This document shows positions 28,433 through 37,108 of a stretch of DNA of 64,000 nucleotides, piece after piece; the stretch's first letter is position 1, and every line of letters starts with the position of its first letter. The notes beneath the pieces were generated by a model. It saw only the letters and a program-made list of their open reading frames with translations. It was not told where the DNA came from and did no database searches. The stretch is taken from contig OZ244721.1 of the NCBI GenBank assembly GCA_965219235.1, positions 1,674,001-1,738,000 of the forward strand, in the 5' to 3' direction. The translations under genes and the position numbers were made by a program. The DNA is from CBDHCC01 sp965219235 (GTDB lineage: Bacteria > Pseudomonadota > Alphaproteobacteria > Sphingomonadales > Sphingomonadaceae).

Positions 28433-28453
28433 TTTAGTACGAATCGCACTAAA
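28433..28453. promoter_or_regulatory. PadR operator candidate: near-perfect palindrome between divergent genes
   Basis: The 21-bp sequence reads TTTAGT-A-CGA-A-TCG-C-ACTAAA: 18 of 21 positions are symmetric, with only the single-base spacers and the centre breaking symmetry. It lies 9 bp from both the protease ATG (28423) and the PadR ATG (28463), where it would block transcription or translation starts of both. Its symmetry and position fit a homodimeric winged-helix regulator such as PadR. Confidence 0.7.
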
Positions 28454-28462
28454 CGCTTCTAC

Positions 28463-29005
28463 ATGATGGCGCATGGCGAGGACAACCCCCTGACCGAAGT
28501 CGAAGGCGCGATCCTGTCCGAGATCGCGCATCGGGAGAACACGACCGCCTTTCGTGTCCGCCGCGCCTTCGAGCTGTCGCCGTCGATCGAATGGAGCGGC
28601 AGCTCGGGGGCGATCTATCCCGCCATCCGGCGCCTGCGCGGCCGGGGCCTGATCGCGGGGGAGGAGACGACGGACCGTCGCGCCACCGTCCGCCTCTCCC
28701 TGACCGCGGCGGGACACTCCGCCATGCTGGCCTGGGCGTGCGATGAGGATCGCGCGAGCAGCGTCGGCATCGATCCATTCCGTCTGCGGGCGGGGATCTG
28801 GCAACAGATGGGCAGCCGCGACCGCACTCTCGTCCTGCGCCGCACGGCCGACGCGATCCGGCGGAATGTCGCCTTCCTCGAAGAATACAGAGACGGTCTC
28901 GACCCGGTGGAGGCCGCCCGGATCGAACTCAGCCTTGCCGTGCAGGCGCTCCGCCTCGACTATGTGGATCGCCAGATCACGGGAGAGCCGGACGACACGG
29001 ACTGA
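28463..29005 (+). CDS. PadR family transcriptional regulator
   Basis: 180 aa. An N-terminal winged-helix domain PadR pattern is seen in LTEVEGAILSEIAHRENTTAFRVRR and SGSSGAIYPAIRRLRGRGLIAGEE, followed by a C-terminal helical domain. PadR proteins are repressors, often responding to phenolic acids or envelope stress. The divergent aspartyl protease and the shared palindrome suggest autoregulation and control of that protease. The inducer cannot be inferred. Confidence 0.87.
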   Translation: MMAHGEDNPLTEVEGAILSEIAHRENTTAFRVRRAFELSPSIEWSGSSGAIYPAIRRLRGRGLIAGEETTDRRATVRLSLTAAGHSAMLAWACDEDRASSVGIDPFRLRAGIWQQMGSRDRTLVLRRTADAIRRNVAFLEEYRDGLDPVEAARIELSLAVQALRLDYVDRQITGEPDDTD

Positions 29006-29073
29006 GAGCCGACTCCGCGCTCGGCTACGCGCCGCTCCTTGGCACAGGCCCCCTCACCCGCCACAACGCGCCC

Positions 29074-29634
29074 ATGCCGATGCCTCCGCCCCCGGACCTG
29101 CGAGCCCTCGACGTGGCCGAGTTGATCCGGCTGGCGTCCGGCCCCGACCTGCCGCCCGTCGACCGCTGGCACCCCGCCCAGTGCGGCGACAGCCTCATGC
29201 GGATCGCGCGCGACGGGACGTGGTGGCACGCGGGATCGCCGATCGCGCGCCCGGCGATGGTGCGCCTGTTCTCCCGCCTGCTGCGGCGCGAGGCGGACGG
29301 CACCCACGTCCTCGTCACCCCGGTGGAGCGGCTGTCGATCGCGGTTGAGGACACGCCGTTCCGCGCCGTGGCGCTGCGCATCGACGGCACCGGGCGCGAC
29401 GCCACGCTCGCCTTCCAGCTCGACACCGGCGAGGTGGGGGTGGCCGACGCCGACCACCCCGTCATCCTGCGCGGATCGGCCGCCCCGGTGGTGGTGGTGC
29501 GCCACCAGGCCCACGGCCCGCTCCTCGCCGCCCTCACCCGTCCGGTGTGGATGGAGCTGGCGGAGCACGCGCTCGCTGTGGGCGAGGAGCCGCCGGCGGT
29601 GTGGAGCCGGGGCCACCGCCTCGCGCTGACATGA
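29074..29634 (+). CDS. DUF1285 domain-containing protein
   Basis: 186 aa. A conserved N-terminal block PPVDRWHPAQCGDSLMRIARDGTWWHAGSPIARPAMVRLF and the segment TPVERLSIAVEDTPFRAV identify the family. It is cytoplasmic, with no signal or membrane helix. The function of DUF1285 is not established. It is followed 13 bp later by the CoA pyrophosphatase gene, and the three genes DUF1285-NUDIX-CCA enzyme read as one operon. Confidence 0.85.
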   Translation: MPMPPPPDLRALDVAELIRLASGPDLPPVDRWHPAQCGDSLMRIARDGTWWHAGSPIARPAMVRLFSRLLRREADGTHVLVTPVERLSIAVEDTPFRAVALRIDGTGRDATLAFQLDTGEVGVADADHPVILRGSAAPVVVVRHQAHGPLLAALTRPVWMELAEHALAVGEEPPAVWSRGHRLALT

Positions 29635-29647
29635 ACCTCGCGCTGAC

Positions 29648-30247
29648 ATGAGCGGCGCGGCGGAGCGGCTGGCGCGCGCGCTGGCGACCGCCCGTCCGGG
29701 TGAGCCGGCGATGCGCGGCGACTTCGAGGACGAGGCCGACTTTCCCGAGGACGGCGGCCCCCCCGCGCCCGCCGCCGTGCTGGTCGCGATCACCGAGCGC
29801 GCCGAGCCGACCATCCTGCTCACCCGCCGCCATCGCGCCCTGCGCAACCATGCCGGCCAGGTGGCACTGCCCGGCGGCCGCATCGACGCGGGCGAGGACG
29901 CGGCCGCCGCCGCGGTGCGCGAGGCGTGGGAGGAGATCGCGCTGCCGCCCGACCGGGTGCGGATCGCGGGCGTCGGCGAGCCCTACCGCACCGGCACCAA
30001 CTTCTCGGTCCGCCCGGTGATCGCCACCGTGCCCGCCGACCTGCCGCTGGTGCCCAGCGAGGCGGAGGTGGAGGCGGTGTTCGAGCTGCCCGCCGCCCGC
30101 CTGCTCGACTCGACGCAGTACGAGGAGCACCGGGGCGAGTGGCGGGGGCGCGAGCGGCGCTATTGGGTGCTGCGCGGCGAGGGCGAGGAACGGGTGTGGG
30201 GGGCGACGGCGGGCATCCTCCTGAACCTCGCGCGCCGGCTGGCGTGA
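29648..30247 (+). CDS. CoA pyrophosphatase (NUDIX, NudL-like)
   Basis: A 199-aa hydrolase that cleaves CoA and acyl-CoA to 4'-phosphopantetheine compounds and 3',5'-ADP. The family signature LLTRRHRALRNHAGQVALPGG precedes the NUDIX box GGRIDAGEDAAAAAVREAWEEIA. The last Gly of the box is Ala, as is common in NudL. Stop overlaps the next gene start by 4 bp (GTGA). The start is ATG 29648. Confidence 0.9.
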   Translation: MSGAAERLARALATARPGEPAMRGDFEDEADFPEDGGPPAPAAVLVAITERAEPTILLTRRHRALRNHAGQVALPGGRIDAGEDAAAAAVREAWEEIALPPDRVRIAGVGEPYRTGTNFSVRPVIATVPADLPLVPSEAEVEAVFELPAARLLDSTQYEEHRGEWRGRERRYWVLRGEGEERVWGATAGILLNLARRLA

Positions 30248-31437
30248 GTTTGCTTCCGGGCCGCCTGCCCCCCCGCCTCCCCCCTTGGCCGGAAGGGAGC
30301 GGGGCGCGCGTGGTGGTGGCGGCGCTCGGCGGGTCGGAGGCGGCGCGGCTGGTGGGCGGCGTGGTGCGCGATGCGCTGCTCGGCGTGGCGGCCGCGGATG
30401 TGGATATCGCCACCGTCCACCCGCCCGACGAGGCGCGCCGGCTGTTGAAGGCGGCGGGGATCGACAGCGTGCCGACCGGCATCGCCCACGGGACGATCAC
30501 CGCGCTCCCGCATGACGGCCCGATCGAGGTCACCACCCTGCGCCACGATGTCGAGACCGACGGCCGCCACGCGGTGGTCGCCTTCACCGACGACTGGGCG
30601 GCCGACGCGGCGCGGCGCGACTTCACCATGAACGCACTCTACGCTGAGGCCGACACCGGCGCGGTCCACGATTATGGGGGCGGGCTGGCGGACCTCCAGG
30701 CCGGGCGCGTCCGCTTCATCGGCGACGCCGCCACGCGGATCGCGGAGGATCGCCTCCGCGTCCTGCGCTTCTTCCGCTTCACCGCGCGCTTCGGGCGGGA
30801 GCCGGACGCCGAGGGGCTGGCGGGAGCCCAAGCGGCGGCGGGCACGCTGGACCGGCTGTCGGTGGAGCGCGTGACGGCCGAGCTGATGCGGCTGCTCGCA
30901 TTGCCGGCGCCGGGCGGCACGGTGGCCTTGATGCTGGAAGCGGGCGTGCTGGCGGGCGTGCTGCCGGAGGCGCAGGATGTGGCCGCCTACCGCGCCCTGC
31001 TGGCGGCCGAGGACGCGGCCGGCGTGGAGCGCTCGCCCGTGCGCGGCTTGGCGGCGCTGTTGCCCGGAGACCCCGCACTGGCGGAGCGGGTCGCGCGCCG
31101 ACTCAAGCTCCCGAGGGCGGACCGGGTGCGTCTGACGGCAGCCGCGAGGAGGGACCTGGGCACGAGCCTCCCCGCCCTCCTCCACCTGTCTGGCCGGGAG
31201 GGCGCGGTGGACCGTCTGCTCCTGGGCGGCGCGGAGACGGACCGGGTGCGCGAGGCCCTCACCGCCCCCCTGCCGGAATTCGTCCTGAAAGGCCGCGACG
31301 TGATCGCGCTGGGCGTGGCGCCGGGGCCGGAGGTGTCGCGGCTGTTGCGGGAGGTGGAGGCCCGCTGGCTGGCGGCGGGGCTGCCGGGGAAGGCGCGCCA
31401 GCGGGATTTGCTAGTCGAGGTGGTCAGGGGCGGGTGA
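30244..31437 (+). CDS. tRNA nucleotidyltransferase (CCA-adding/poly(A) polymerase family)
   Basis: A 397-aa class II nucleotidyltransferase that adds or repairs CCA ends of tRNA. GTG 30244 is the natural start, coupled to the upstream stop; the frame is open much further upstream but in antisense-like sequence. Motifs include ARLVGGVVRDALLG, AADVDIAT (catalytic DxD), RRDFTMNALYAEADT and FIGDAATRIAEDRLRVLRFFRFTARFG. The final third is a helical tail, shorter than in E. coli Cca. Neither phosphatase motifs nor HD domain are visible. Confidence 0.9.
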   Translation: MSLLPGRLPPRLPPWPEGSGARVVVAALGGSEAARLVGGVVRDALLGVAAADVDIATVHPPDEARRLLKAAGIDSVPTGIAHGTITALPHDGPIEVTTLRHDVETDGRHAVVAFTDDWAADAARRDFTMNALYAEADTGAVHDYGGGLADLQAGRVRFIGDAATRIAEDRLRVLRFFRFTARFGREPDAEGLAGAQAAAGTLDRLSVERVTAELMRLLALPAPGGTVALMLEAGVLAGVLPEAQDVAAYRALLAAEDAAGVERSPVRGLAALLPGDPALAERVARRLKLPRADRVRLTAAARRDLGTSLPALLHLSGREGAVDRLLLGGAETDRVREALTAPLPEFVLKGRDVIALGVAPGPEVSRLLREVEARWLAAGLPGKARQRDLLVEVVRGG

Positions 31438-31456
31438 GGGTGGGAAGCGGACCGTC

Positions 31457-31610
31457 CCGTCCCTCTCCCCATCAGGGGAGAGGAGGGAGCCGCCGGAGGC
31501 GGCGGAAGGAGAGGGGAACGGTCCGAGGGATCGCAGCTCCACGCCCGATGACGTGCCCCTCTCCCTCGCCGCCGTCGCGGCTCTCCCTCGCCCCTGAAGG
31601 GGAGAGGGAT
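31457..31610. repeat. Composite hairpin repeat downstream of the CCA gene
   Basis: Left unit CCCTCTCCCCATCAGGGGAGAGG plus GCCGCCGGAGGCGGC; right unit CCCCTCTCCCTCGCCGCC...TCGCCCCTGAAGGGGAGAGG. It is another variant of the dispersed intergenic hairpin family and occupies the 216-bp gap between two convergent genes (CCA enzyme and MscS channel), where a bidirectional terminator would be expected. Confidence 0.7.
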
Positions 31611-31653
31611 GATCGCACGCCCGCCTCTGGGTCGCAAGCGGACACCCTCCCCC

Positions 31654-32805
31654 TCACCCCTCCACCGGCCGCACTTCCGCGTAGGGCAGGATCATCCGCC
31701 CCTCCGGGTCGCTCGTGAAGGTCGTCTGGGTCGGGTAGGCGAACTCGACCCCTTCCGCGTTCAACCGCGTCAGCACGCCGACGCCGACCGCGTGCCGGGC
31801 GTCGTACATGGCCTGGAAGTCGGGGGGCGTGTCGAACTCGACCTCATAATCCAGCGCGCTGTCGCCGAAGCCCACGAAGCCCGCGCGCACGAAGGTCTGG
31901 CCGACCGCTTCCACCACCTCGCGCAGCATCTGGGGCAGGCGGGCGCAGACCTCCGGCGGGGTCTGGTAGATCACGCCGATCGCGAATTTCAGCCGCCGAT
32001 GGTCGCGGCGCGTGATGTTCTGGACCTCCTGGTCGAGCAATTTGGCGTTGGAGATGATCAGCAACTCGCCGGTCACCGCGCGCACGCGGGTGGACTTCAG
32101 CCCGATGGCCTCCACCGTGCCGCTCGACGTGCCATAGCCGACCACGTCGCCGACCCGGAAGGGCCGGTCGAAGATGATCGAGAGCGCGGCGAACAGGTCG
32201 GAGAAGATGCCCTGGGCGGCGAGACCGATGGCGATGCCGCCGATGCCCAGCCCCGCGACCAGCCCGGTCACGTCCACGCCGAGATTGTCGAGGATCACGA
32301 CGGCGGCGATCGCGAACAGCGCGCCCGACACCAGCACGCGGATGATGTCGAAGGCGGACGCCAGCGCCTCGTGGCCGCCGTCGCGGCTCGCGCGCCGCTC
32401 GATCAGCCCCAGCACGATCTCGCGCGCCCAGATCGCCACCTGGAGCACCGCGACGACCGTGAACAGGAAGCGGACGGTCTCATAGAGCCAGAGCGGCGGG
32501 TTGGCATAGCCCACCACCAGCCGCCCGGCGGTGATGAACAGGAAGAACGTTCCCGTGTGCCGCACCGCCTCCGCCAGGACGGAGCCGACGCCGAAGCGGT
32601 GGCCGGCGCGCTCCAACAGGCGACAGGCGAAGGTGCGCGCCGCCAGCAGCGTCAGGAACAGCGCCGTGCCCGCCGCCAGCGCGACCCCGATCTGCACCCA
32701 GTGGCCGTCGATCCAGCGCGCGGCCTCGGTCCAGACGTGGTCGATCTGCGTGCGGAAATCTGAGCCGCGGGGTGGTCTGGCGCTGGAGGTGAGGGAGTTG
32801 GTCAT
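31654..32805 (-). CDS. Mechanosensitive ion channel (MscS family)
   Basis: 383 aa. ATG 32805 begins MTNSLTSSARPP. Helices VGSVLAEAVRHTGTFFLFI and two further TM segments precede the pore-lining helix GVDVTGLVAGLGIGGIAIGLAAQGI, the Gly/Ala-rich TM3 of MscS. The beta domain follows (IFDRPFRVGDVVGYG) and then an alpha/beta cage. The N-terminal extension and helix LWLYETVRFLFTVVAVLQVAI make it slightly larger than E. coli MscS (286 aa). It protects against hypoosmotic shock. Confidence 0.92.
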   Translation of the reverse strand: MTNSLTSSARPPRGSDFRTQIDHVWTEAARWIDGHWVQIGVALAAGTALFLTLLAARTFACRLLERAGHRFGVGSVLAEAVRHTGTFFLFITAGRLVVGYANPPLWLYETVRFLFTVVAVLQVAIWAREIVLGLIERRASRDGGHEALASAFDIIRVLVSGALFAIAAVVILDNLGVDVTGLVAGLGIGGIAIGLAAQGIFSDLFAALSIIFDRPFRVGDVVGYGTSSGTVEAIGLKSTRVRAVTGELLIISNAKLLDQEVQNITRRDHRRLKFAIGVIYQTPPEVCARLPQMLREVVEAVGQTFVRAGFVGFGDSALDYEVEFDTPPDFQAMYDARHAVGVGVLTRLNAEGVEFAYPTQTTFTSDPEGRMILPYAEVRPVEG

Positions 32806-32852
32806 GGGGGCTTTCGGGAGGAGTGGGGTCGCGTCGGCGCGGCTCGACACCA

Positions 32853-32971
32853 CCCTCCCCACGCCTGCTTGGGGAGGGGGGCCGCGAAGCGGTGGAGGGG
32901 TATGGAGCCGCACCCCTCCACCATCCCGCTACGCGTCATGGCCCCCCTCCCCGAGACAAGGTCGGGGAGGA
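32853..32971. repeat. Composite hairpin repeat between MscS and topoisomerase IB
   Basis: Left unit ACCCTCCCCACGCCTGCTTGGGGAGGG then GCCGCGAAGCGGTGGAGGGG; right unit inverted CCCCTCCACCATCCCGCTACGCG and CTCCCCGAGACAAGGTCGGGGAG. It ends one base before the topoisomerase stop codon. Same family as 5521-5815 and 7429-7588. Confidence 0.75.
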
Positions 32972-33991
32972 TCAGTCCTTGGCGAGTAGCGCCTCGGCGG
33001 TGTCCGATTCAAGGAAGTCGATCAGCGCACGCTCGTAGCGGGACAGCCATTTGGTGCGGCGCGGCAGCTGCAGCCCGGCCCGCCACCCGCGCTCGTCGGA
33101 GGCGGCGAGCGCCACGAGCGCCGGATGGATGTAGCTGTTGCGCGCGATGGTGGGCGTGTTGCCCAGATCGTCGGACGCCGCCTCGGCGATCGCCTTGATC
33201 GACAGGTCGCCCTTGCCGGTCGCGAGCGTGGTGAAGGCCACGGCGCTCGCGGCCCAGGTGCGGAAGGATTTGGCGGTGAACGCCTCCCCGCTCGTCTCGC
33301 GCAGATAGTCGTTGACGTCGTGGGAGTGGATCGCGTGCGTCCCGCCCGCCCCGTCCAGCCACTGGAACAGCCGCTGGCCCGGAAGGTCGCTCATGTCCTC
33401 CACGAACCGGGCGAGCGCCCCGTCCTCGACCTCCACCTCCTGCTCCTTGCCCCCCTTGCCGGTGTAGCGGAAGGTCAGATTCGCGCCGTTCGCCTCCGTG
33501 TGGTCCATGGTGAGGGTGGAGGCGCCGTAGCTCCTGTTGGCCTTGGTGTAGCCGTCGGAGCCGATGCGCAGATGGCCCTCGTCCAGCAGCCGCACGATGG
33601 CGGCGGTGGCCCGCGTGTGGCTCACGCCGTCCTCGCCAAGGTCCTTCTGCACGCGCTGGCGGACGAGCGGCAGCGTGCGGCCGAACAGCGTCAGCCCGTC
33701 GAACTTCTTGGCCTCCTGATGCGCGCGAAAGTCGGGGTGATAGCGGTATTGCTTGCGCCCCTTGTCGTCATATCCGGTGGCCAGGATGTGCCCGTCGGGC
33801 GAGGGCGAGTACCAGGCGTCGACATAGGCCGGCGGCAACGCGATGGCGTTCAGCCGCTCGATCTCCGCCTTGTCGGCGATCTTCGATCCCTCGGCGTCGA
33901 AATACCGCCAGCCCTTGCCGGCCTTCCTGCGGGTGATGCCCGGCAGATCGTCATCGACATGTATGAGGTGGGCGCGGCCGGGAAGGTTCAT
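32972..33991 (-). CDS. DNA topoisomerase IB (poxvirus type)
   Basis: A 339-aa type IB enzyme that relaxes supercoils through a 3'-phosphotyrosine. ATG 33991 (MNLPGRAHLIHVDDD). The family block YHPDFRAHQEAKKFDGL, the catalytic Arg/Lys region (SFRTWAASAVAFTTLA) and the active-site Tyr in ARNSYIHPALV are present. The size fits the short bacterial topoisomerase IB group. It sits apart from gyrase and is probably monocistronic. Confidence 0.9.
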   Translation of the reverse strand: MNLPGRAHLIHVDDDLPGITRRKAGKGWRYFDAEGSKIADKAEIERLNAIALPPAYVDAWYSPSPDGHILATGYDDKGRKQYRYHPDFRAHQEAKKFDGLTLFGRTLPLVRQRVQKDLGEDGVSHTRATAAIVRLLDEGHLRIGSDGYTKANRSYGASTLTMDHTEANGANLTFRYTGKGGKEQEVEVEDGALARFVEDMSDLPGQRLFQWLDGAGGTHAIHSHDVNDYLRETSGEAFTAKSFRTWAASAVAFTTLATGKGDLSIKAIAEAASDDLGNTPTIARNSYIHPALVALAASDERGWRAGLQLPRRTKWLSRYERALIDFLESDTAEALLAKD

Positions 33992-34086
33992 CGTGGGGGA
34001 GAACCCCGGCCGCGCCGCGCGGGTTCCCCGCAACCCCTTGGACGCGCGGCGCGTTACGGGCAGCCAACCCCCAAGGAGACCCCGCC

Positions 34087-34623
34087 ATGCCCGACCTGTC
34101 CGACAAGAAGGTGCTGATCCTCGCCACCGACGGCTTCGAGAATTCGGAGCTGTTCGAACCCAAGAAGCGGCTGGAGGACGCAGGCATCACCGTGCATCTC
34201 GCCAGCCTCAAGACCGATCCGATCCAGGGGGAGAGCGGGGGCGAGAAGGCCGACACGATCACGCCGGATATGACCGCAGCCGACGCGGACGAGGAGGAGT
34301 ACGACGCGTTGCTGCTGCCCGGCGGCGTCGGCAATCCCGACAAGCTGCGCATGGACGACGACGCGGTGGCGCTGGTGCAGGCGTTCGACGACGCCGGCAA
34401 GCCGATCGCGGCGATCTGCCACGCGCCGTGGCTCCTGATCGAGGCCGACCTGGTCGACGGCCGCACCATGACGAGCTGGCCGTCGGTGCGCACCGACCTG
34501 GAGAACGCGGGCGCCGACGTGGTCGACCGCGAGGTTGTGGTGGACGACAACTTCATCACCAGCCGCAACCCCGACGACATCCCCGCCTTCGCCGACGCGC
34601 TGATCGAGATGCTGGGGGAGTGA
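34087..34623 (+). CDS. DJ-1/PfpI family protein (type 1 glutamine amidotransferase-like)
   Basis: 178 aa. The nucleophile elbow AICHAPWLLIEADLV carries the Cys at about residue 112; DALLLPGGVGNPDKLR supplies the preceding Gly-rich loop. The E. coli YhbO/YajL group acts in protection from glycation or as a chaperone/protease. Preceded by AAGGAGAC. A strong inverted repeat follows the stop. Confidence 0.9.
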   Translation: MPDLSDKKVLILATDGFENSELFEPKKRLEDAGITVHLASLKTDPIQGESGGEKADTITPDMTAADADEEEYDALLLPGGVGNPDKLRMDDDAVALVQAFDDAGKPIAAICHAPWLLIEADLVDGRTMTSWPSVRTDLENAGADVVDREVVVDDNFITSRNPDDIPAFADALIEMLGE

Positions 34624-34627
34624 GGGG

Positions 34628-34666
34628 GCGGGTGGAGGGGCTCTGCGGGAGAGCTCCTCCACCCGC
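34628..34666 (+). terminator. Strong hairpin after the PfpI gene
   Basis: The stem GCGGGTGGAGGGGCTCT pairs with the sequence ending AGAGCTCCTCCACCCGC around the loop GCGG, with one mismatch. It lies 5 bp after the stop and is followed only by weak T/C runs, so a rho-independent role is likely but not certain. The arms resemble the dispersed hairpin repeats. Confidence 0.5.
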
Positions 34667-34712
34667 TTCACCGCTCAACCTGAGCGGAGGGGTGGTTGGT
34701 CCGGTCGCCCCC

Positions 34713-35027
34713 TCACACAGGGCGGCGCTGTTCCTTGTCGATCGCCCGCTCCACCTCCTCCAGCCGTTCGCAGGCGGAGCGGTCGCCGGTCTCGCAACGG
34801 CGCGACCACTTGTCGCGATCGCGCGACAGGCGGCCCAGCCGCTCCTCCTGTTCGCGCAGCTTGCGGCCGCGCGTCTGGTCGGCCTCCGACTGGCTGGTGG
34901 TGGCCATGTCGACCGCCCTGCCCGCCGCCTTCACCGGCAGGGTGACCACGTCGAGCGCGGTCTTGGCGAGGCAGCCGGACAGCGCGAACGCCGCAACGGC
35001 CAGGCTAGCTGAGGAGAGTGCGCGCAT
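34713..35027 (-). CDS. Small lipoprotein, function unknown
   Basis: 104 aa. Signal MRALSSASLAVAAFALSGC with lipobox ALSGC gives Cys19 as the lipidation site. The rest is charged and helical: KLREQEERLGRLSRDRDKWSRRCE and RSACERLEEVERAIDKEQ form a short coiled-coil with two Cys residues. Its start overlaps the galU 3' end by 23 bp on the same strand. The family is not known to me. Confidence 0.65.
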   Translation of the reverse strand: MRALSSASLAVAAFALSGCLAKTALDVVTLPVKAAGRAVDMATTSQSEADQTRGRKLREQEERLGRLSRDRDKWSRRCETGDRSACERLEEVERAIDKEQRRPV

Positions 35028-35868
35028 GGGCCTCCAGGGTCGGTCGGATATCGTCCCGCTCCCATCCTAGCGCGAAATTGGCGAGTGCGAACCCCGCTTT
35101 CGATCCGCAGTCGAACCGCCGCCCATCGAACTCCACCGCGTGGAAGGGCTGGCGTCCGATCAGCCGTGCCATGGCGTCGGTGAGCTGAATCTCGCCGCCG
35201 GCGCCCGCCTCCTGGTCCTCCAGCACACGCATCACCTCGGGCTGCAGGATGTAGCGGCCAGGGATGATGAGGTTGGACGGCGCGTCCGCCACCGACGGCT
35301 TCTCGACCAGCCCGCGCACCTCCACCCGGCGGTCCTCGCGCGCGCCGGGATCGACAATGCCGTAGCTGGACACCTGGTCGCGCTCGACCTCCAAAGCGCA
35401 GATCACGTTGCCGCCGACGCGTTCGTATTCGGCGACCAGCTGCGCCATGCAGCCGGGTGATCCGACCATCATCTCGTCGGGCAGGAAGATGGCGAAGGGG
35501 TCGTCGCCGACGATGTGGCGCGCGCACCAGACCGCGTGGCCCAGCCCCAGCGGCTCCTGCTGGCGCACGAAGATGGCGTTGCCCGGCGTCAGCCGAGTGC
35601 CGGACAACGCGGCGGCGGCCTTGCCGCGCAGAGCCATGGTGGTCTCGAGCTCGTAGGCCTGATCGAAGTAATCCTCGATCGCCTGCTTGCCGCGCCCGGT
35701 GACGAAGATCATCTGTTCGATCCCCGCCTCCACGGCCTCGTCGACCGCCCACTGGATGAGGGGGCGATCGACGACCGGCAGCAATTCCTTGGGGATCGAC
35801 TTGGTGGCCGGCAGAAAGCGGGTGCCGAGACCTGCCACCGGGAACACGGCTTTGCGGATCGGTGTCAT
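35005..35868 (-). CDS. galU: UTP--glucose-1-phosphate uridylyltransferase
   Basis: 287 aa; makes UDP-glucose for exopolysaccharide, glycolipid and lipopolysaccharide synthesis. The nucleotide-binding start KAVFPVAGLGTRFLPATKSIPKELLP, the LVEKPSVADAPSNL loop and GEIQLTDAMARLIG are diagnostic. It is not in an exopolysaccharide cluster here, although a sugar-transferase gene for such polymers lies near the window's end. Confidence 0.96.
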   Translation of the reverse strand: MTPIRKAVFPVAGLGTRFLPATKSIPKELLPVVDRPLIQWAVDEAVEAGIEQMIFVTGRGKQAIEDYFDQAYELETTMALRGKAAAALSGTRLTPGNAIFVRQQEPLGLGHAVWCARHIVGDDPFAIFLPDEMMVGSPGCMAQLVAEYERVGGNVICALEVERDQVSSYGIVDPGAREDRRVEVRGLVEKPSVADAPSNLIIPGRYILQPEVMRVLEDQEAGAGGEIQLTDAMARLIGRQPFHAVEFDGRRFDCGSKAGFALANFALGWERDDIRPTLEAHARTLLS

Positions 35869-36001
35869 ATCGGTGGGGACCCTGTGGCGTGAAAATCCAA
35901 GCGTTTATCGAACCTGGAACGTTAACGCCACGCGCATTGGCCCGCCATATGCTCCTGCAGTGGTGTCGCCCGGACAGACGGACGACACCACAGGCTTAGA
36001 T

Positions 36002-36454
36002 TCAGCGTCTCGGCCGCTTCGCCTGAGGGGTGGGCCGCTGCGCGTCGCCGCGACGGACATCCACCGGATTGACGCAGCGATCCGTCACGGTCTTCGAGCA
36101 CATCGGATAGTCGCCCGGACCCGTGCTCGCCGGGGCGGCGTTGGGCATCGGCTGAGTGGGCGACATCTGGGGCGATGGCGTCATCCGCACATTCGCCGGC
36201 ATGCTCGTGCTCGTGCTCGGCATGGTGGTGGTGGAACGGGTGGTGTTCGACGGCATGGTCGAGTCCGGCGCCATCGGAGCGCTCGAAGGCGTGTCGTCGC
36301 CCGTCATGTCGTCCTGGGCCATATCCTCGGTCGAGGTGGCGTCCGGTTGTCCCTCCATCGGCCTGGCCTGGGGCGGAGTGTCGGCGGGAGGCGGCGTCTG
36401 AGCCATTCCCGCGGTTGCGAGCGCGAGCGCGCCCGTCGCGATCAGAAGTTTCAT
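36002..36454 (-). CDS. Secreted low-complexity protein, 150 aa
   Basis: Signal peptide MKLLIATGALALATAGMAQ, then a mature chain rich in Pro, Thr, Ser and Met (residues 20-110), with runs such as TTRSTTTMPSTSTSMPAN. The C-terminus has CSKTVTDRCVNP with two Cys, and then a basic tail. Probably periplasmic and disordered; no recognised domain. Codon use is coding-like and the start has GGGAGAGA upstream. Confidence 0.6.
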   Translation of the reverse strand: MKLLIATGALALATAGMAQTPPPADTPPQARPMEGQPDATSTEDMAQDDMTGDDTPSSAPMAPDSTMPSNTTRSTTTMPSTSTSMPANVRMTPSPQMSPTQPMPNAAPASTGPGDYPMCSKTVTDRCVNPVDVRRGDAQRPTPQAKRPRR

Positions 36455-36574
36455 GGTCGATCTCTCCCGTGGTCGTCCGACGGTCCGGACGCGACTGCGC
36501 GCGTCCGATCGCCTGAACCGACCAACCGGGCGGCCGGCATGGAAGTTCCGCCGCCCGTCGCGCGGGAGGACCGG

Positions 36575-37108
36575 CTAGTCGGCGACCTTTTCGCGGAAAC
36601 GGTTGCGCAACTTGGCGAGTTTGGGCGGAATGATGGCGAGGCAATAGGGGTTGCGCCGCCCTTCCGTCTCCCAATAATCCTGGTGATCGTCCTCGGCCGG
36701 ATACCACTCGGCCGCGTGCTCGATCGTGGTCACGATCGGCTTTGACTGGTCGTCCTGCGCACGCCGGATGGCGGCATGAGCCTCCCTCTCCTGCTCCGGG
36801 GAGAGCGGGAAGAGGGCGGAGCGGTATTGCGTGCCCACGTCGTTGCCCTGGCGATTGAGTTGGGTGGGATCGTGGGTGGCGAAGTGCACGTCGAGCAGAT
36901 CGGCGTAGGAGATCGCGTCGGGATCGTAGGTGACCCGGACGGCCTCCGCATGGCCGGTCCTCCCGCCGCACACCTGCTTGTAGGTGGGATCCGGAACCGA
37001 TCCGCCGATATAGCCGCTCTCGACGGCGCTCACGCCGTCCAGCGACTTGAACACCGCCTCGGTGCACCAGAAGCACCCGCCCGCCAGGATCGCCTGTTCA
37101 CTCGCCAT
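36575..37108 (-). CDS. msrA: Peptide-methionine (S)-S-oxide reductase
   Basis: A 177-aa MsrA that repairs oxidised methionine. The catalytic motif GGCFWCTEAVF is near residue 10, followed by GGSVPDPTYKQVCGGRTGHAEAVRVTYDP, and ends with AEDDHQDYWETEGR. Catalytic Cys in GCFW is intact. The start overlaps the peptidase gene's 3' end by 11 bp on the same strand. Confidence 0.95.
   Translation of the reverse strand: MASEQAILAGGCFWCTEAVFKSLDGVSAVESGYIGGSVPDPTYKQVCGGRTGHAEAVRVTYDPDAISYADLLDVHFATHDPTQLNRQGNDVGTQYRSALFPLSPEQEREAHAAIRRAQDDQSKPIVTTIEHAAEWYPAEDDHQDYWETEGRRNPYCLAIIPPKLAKLRNRFREKVAD

Noticed and set aside
36002..36454. Thr/Met/Pro-rich segment as a tandem repeat array
   Set aside because: The residues do not form regular units; it is better described as a low-complexity secreted protein.
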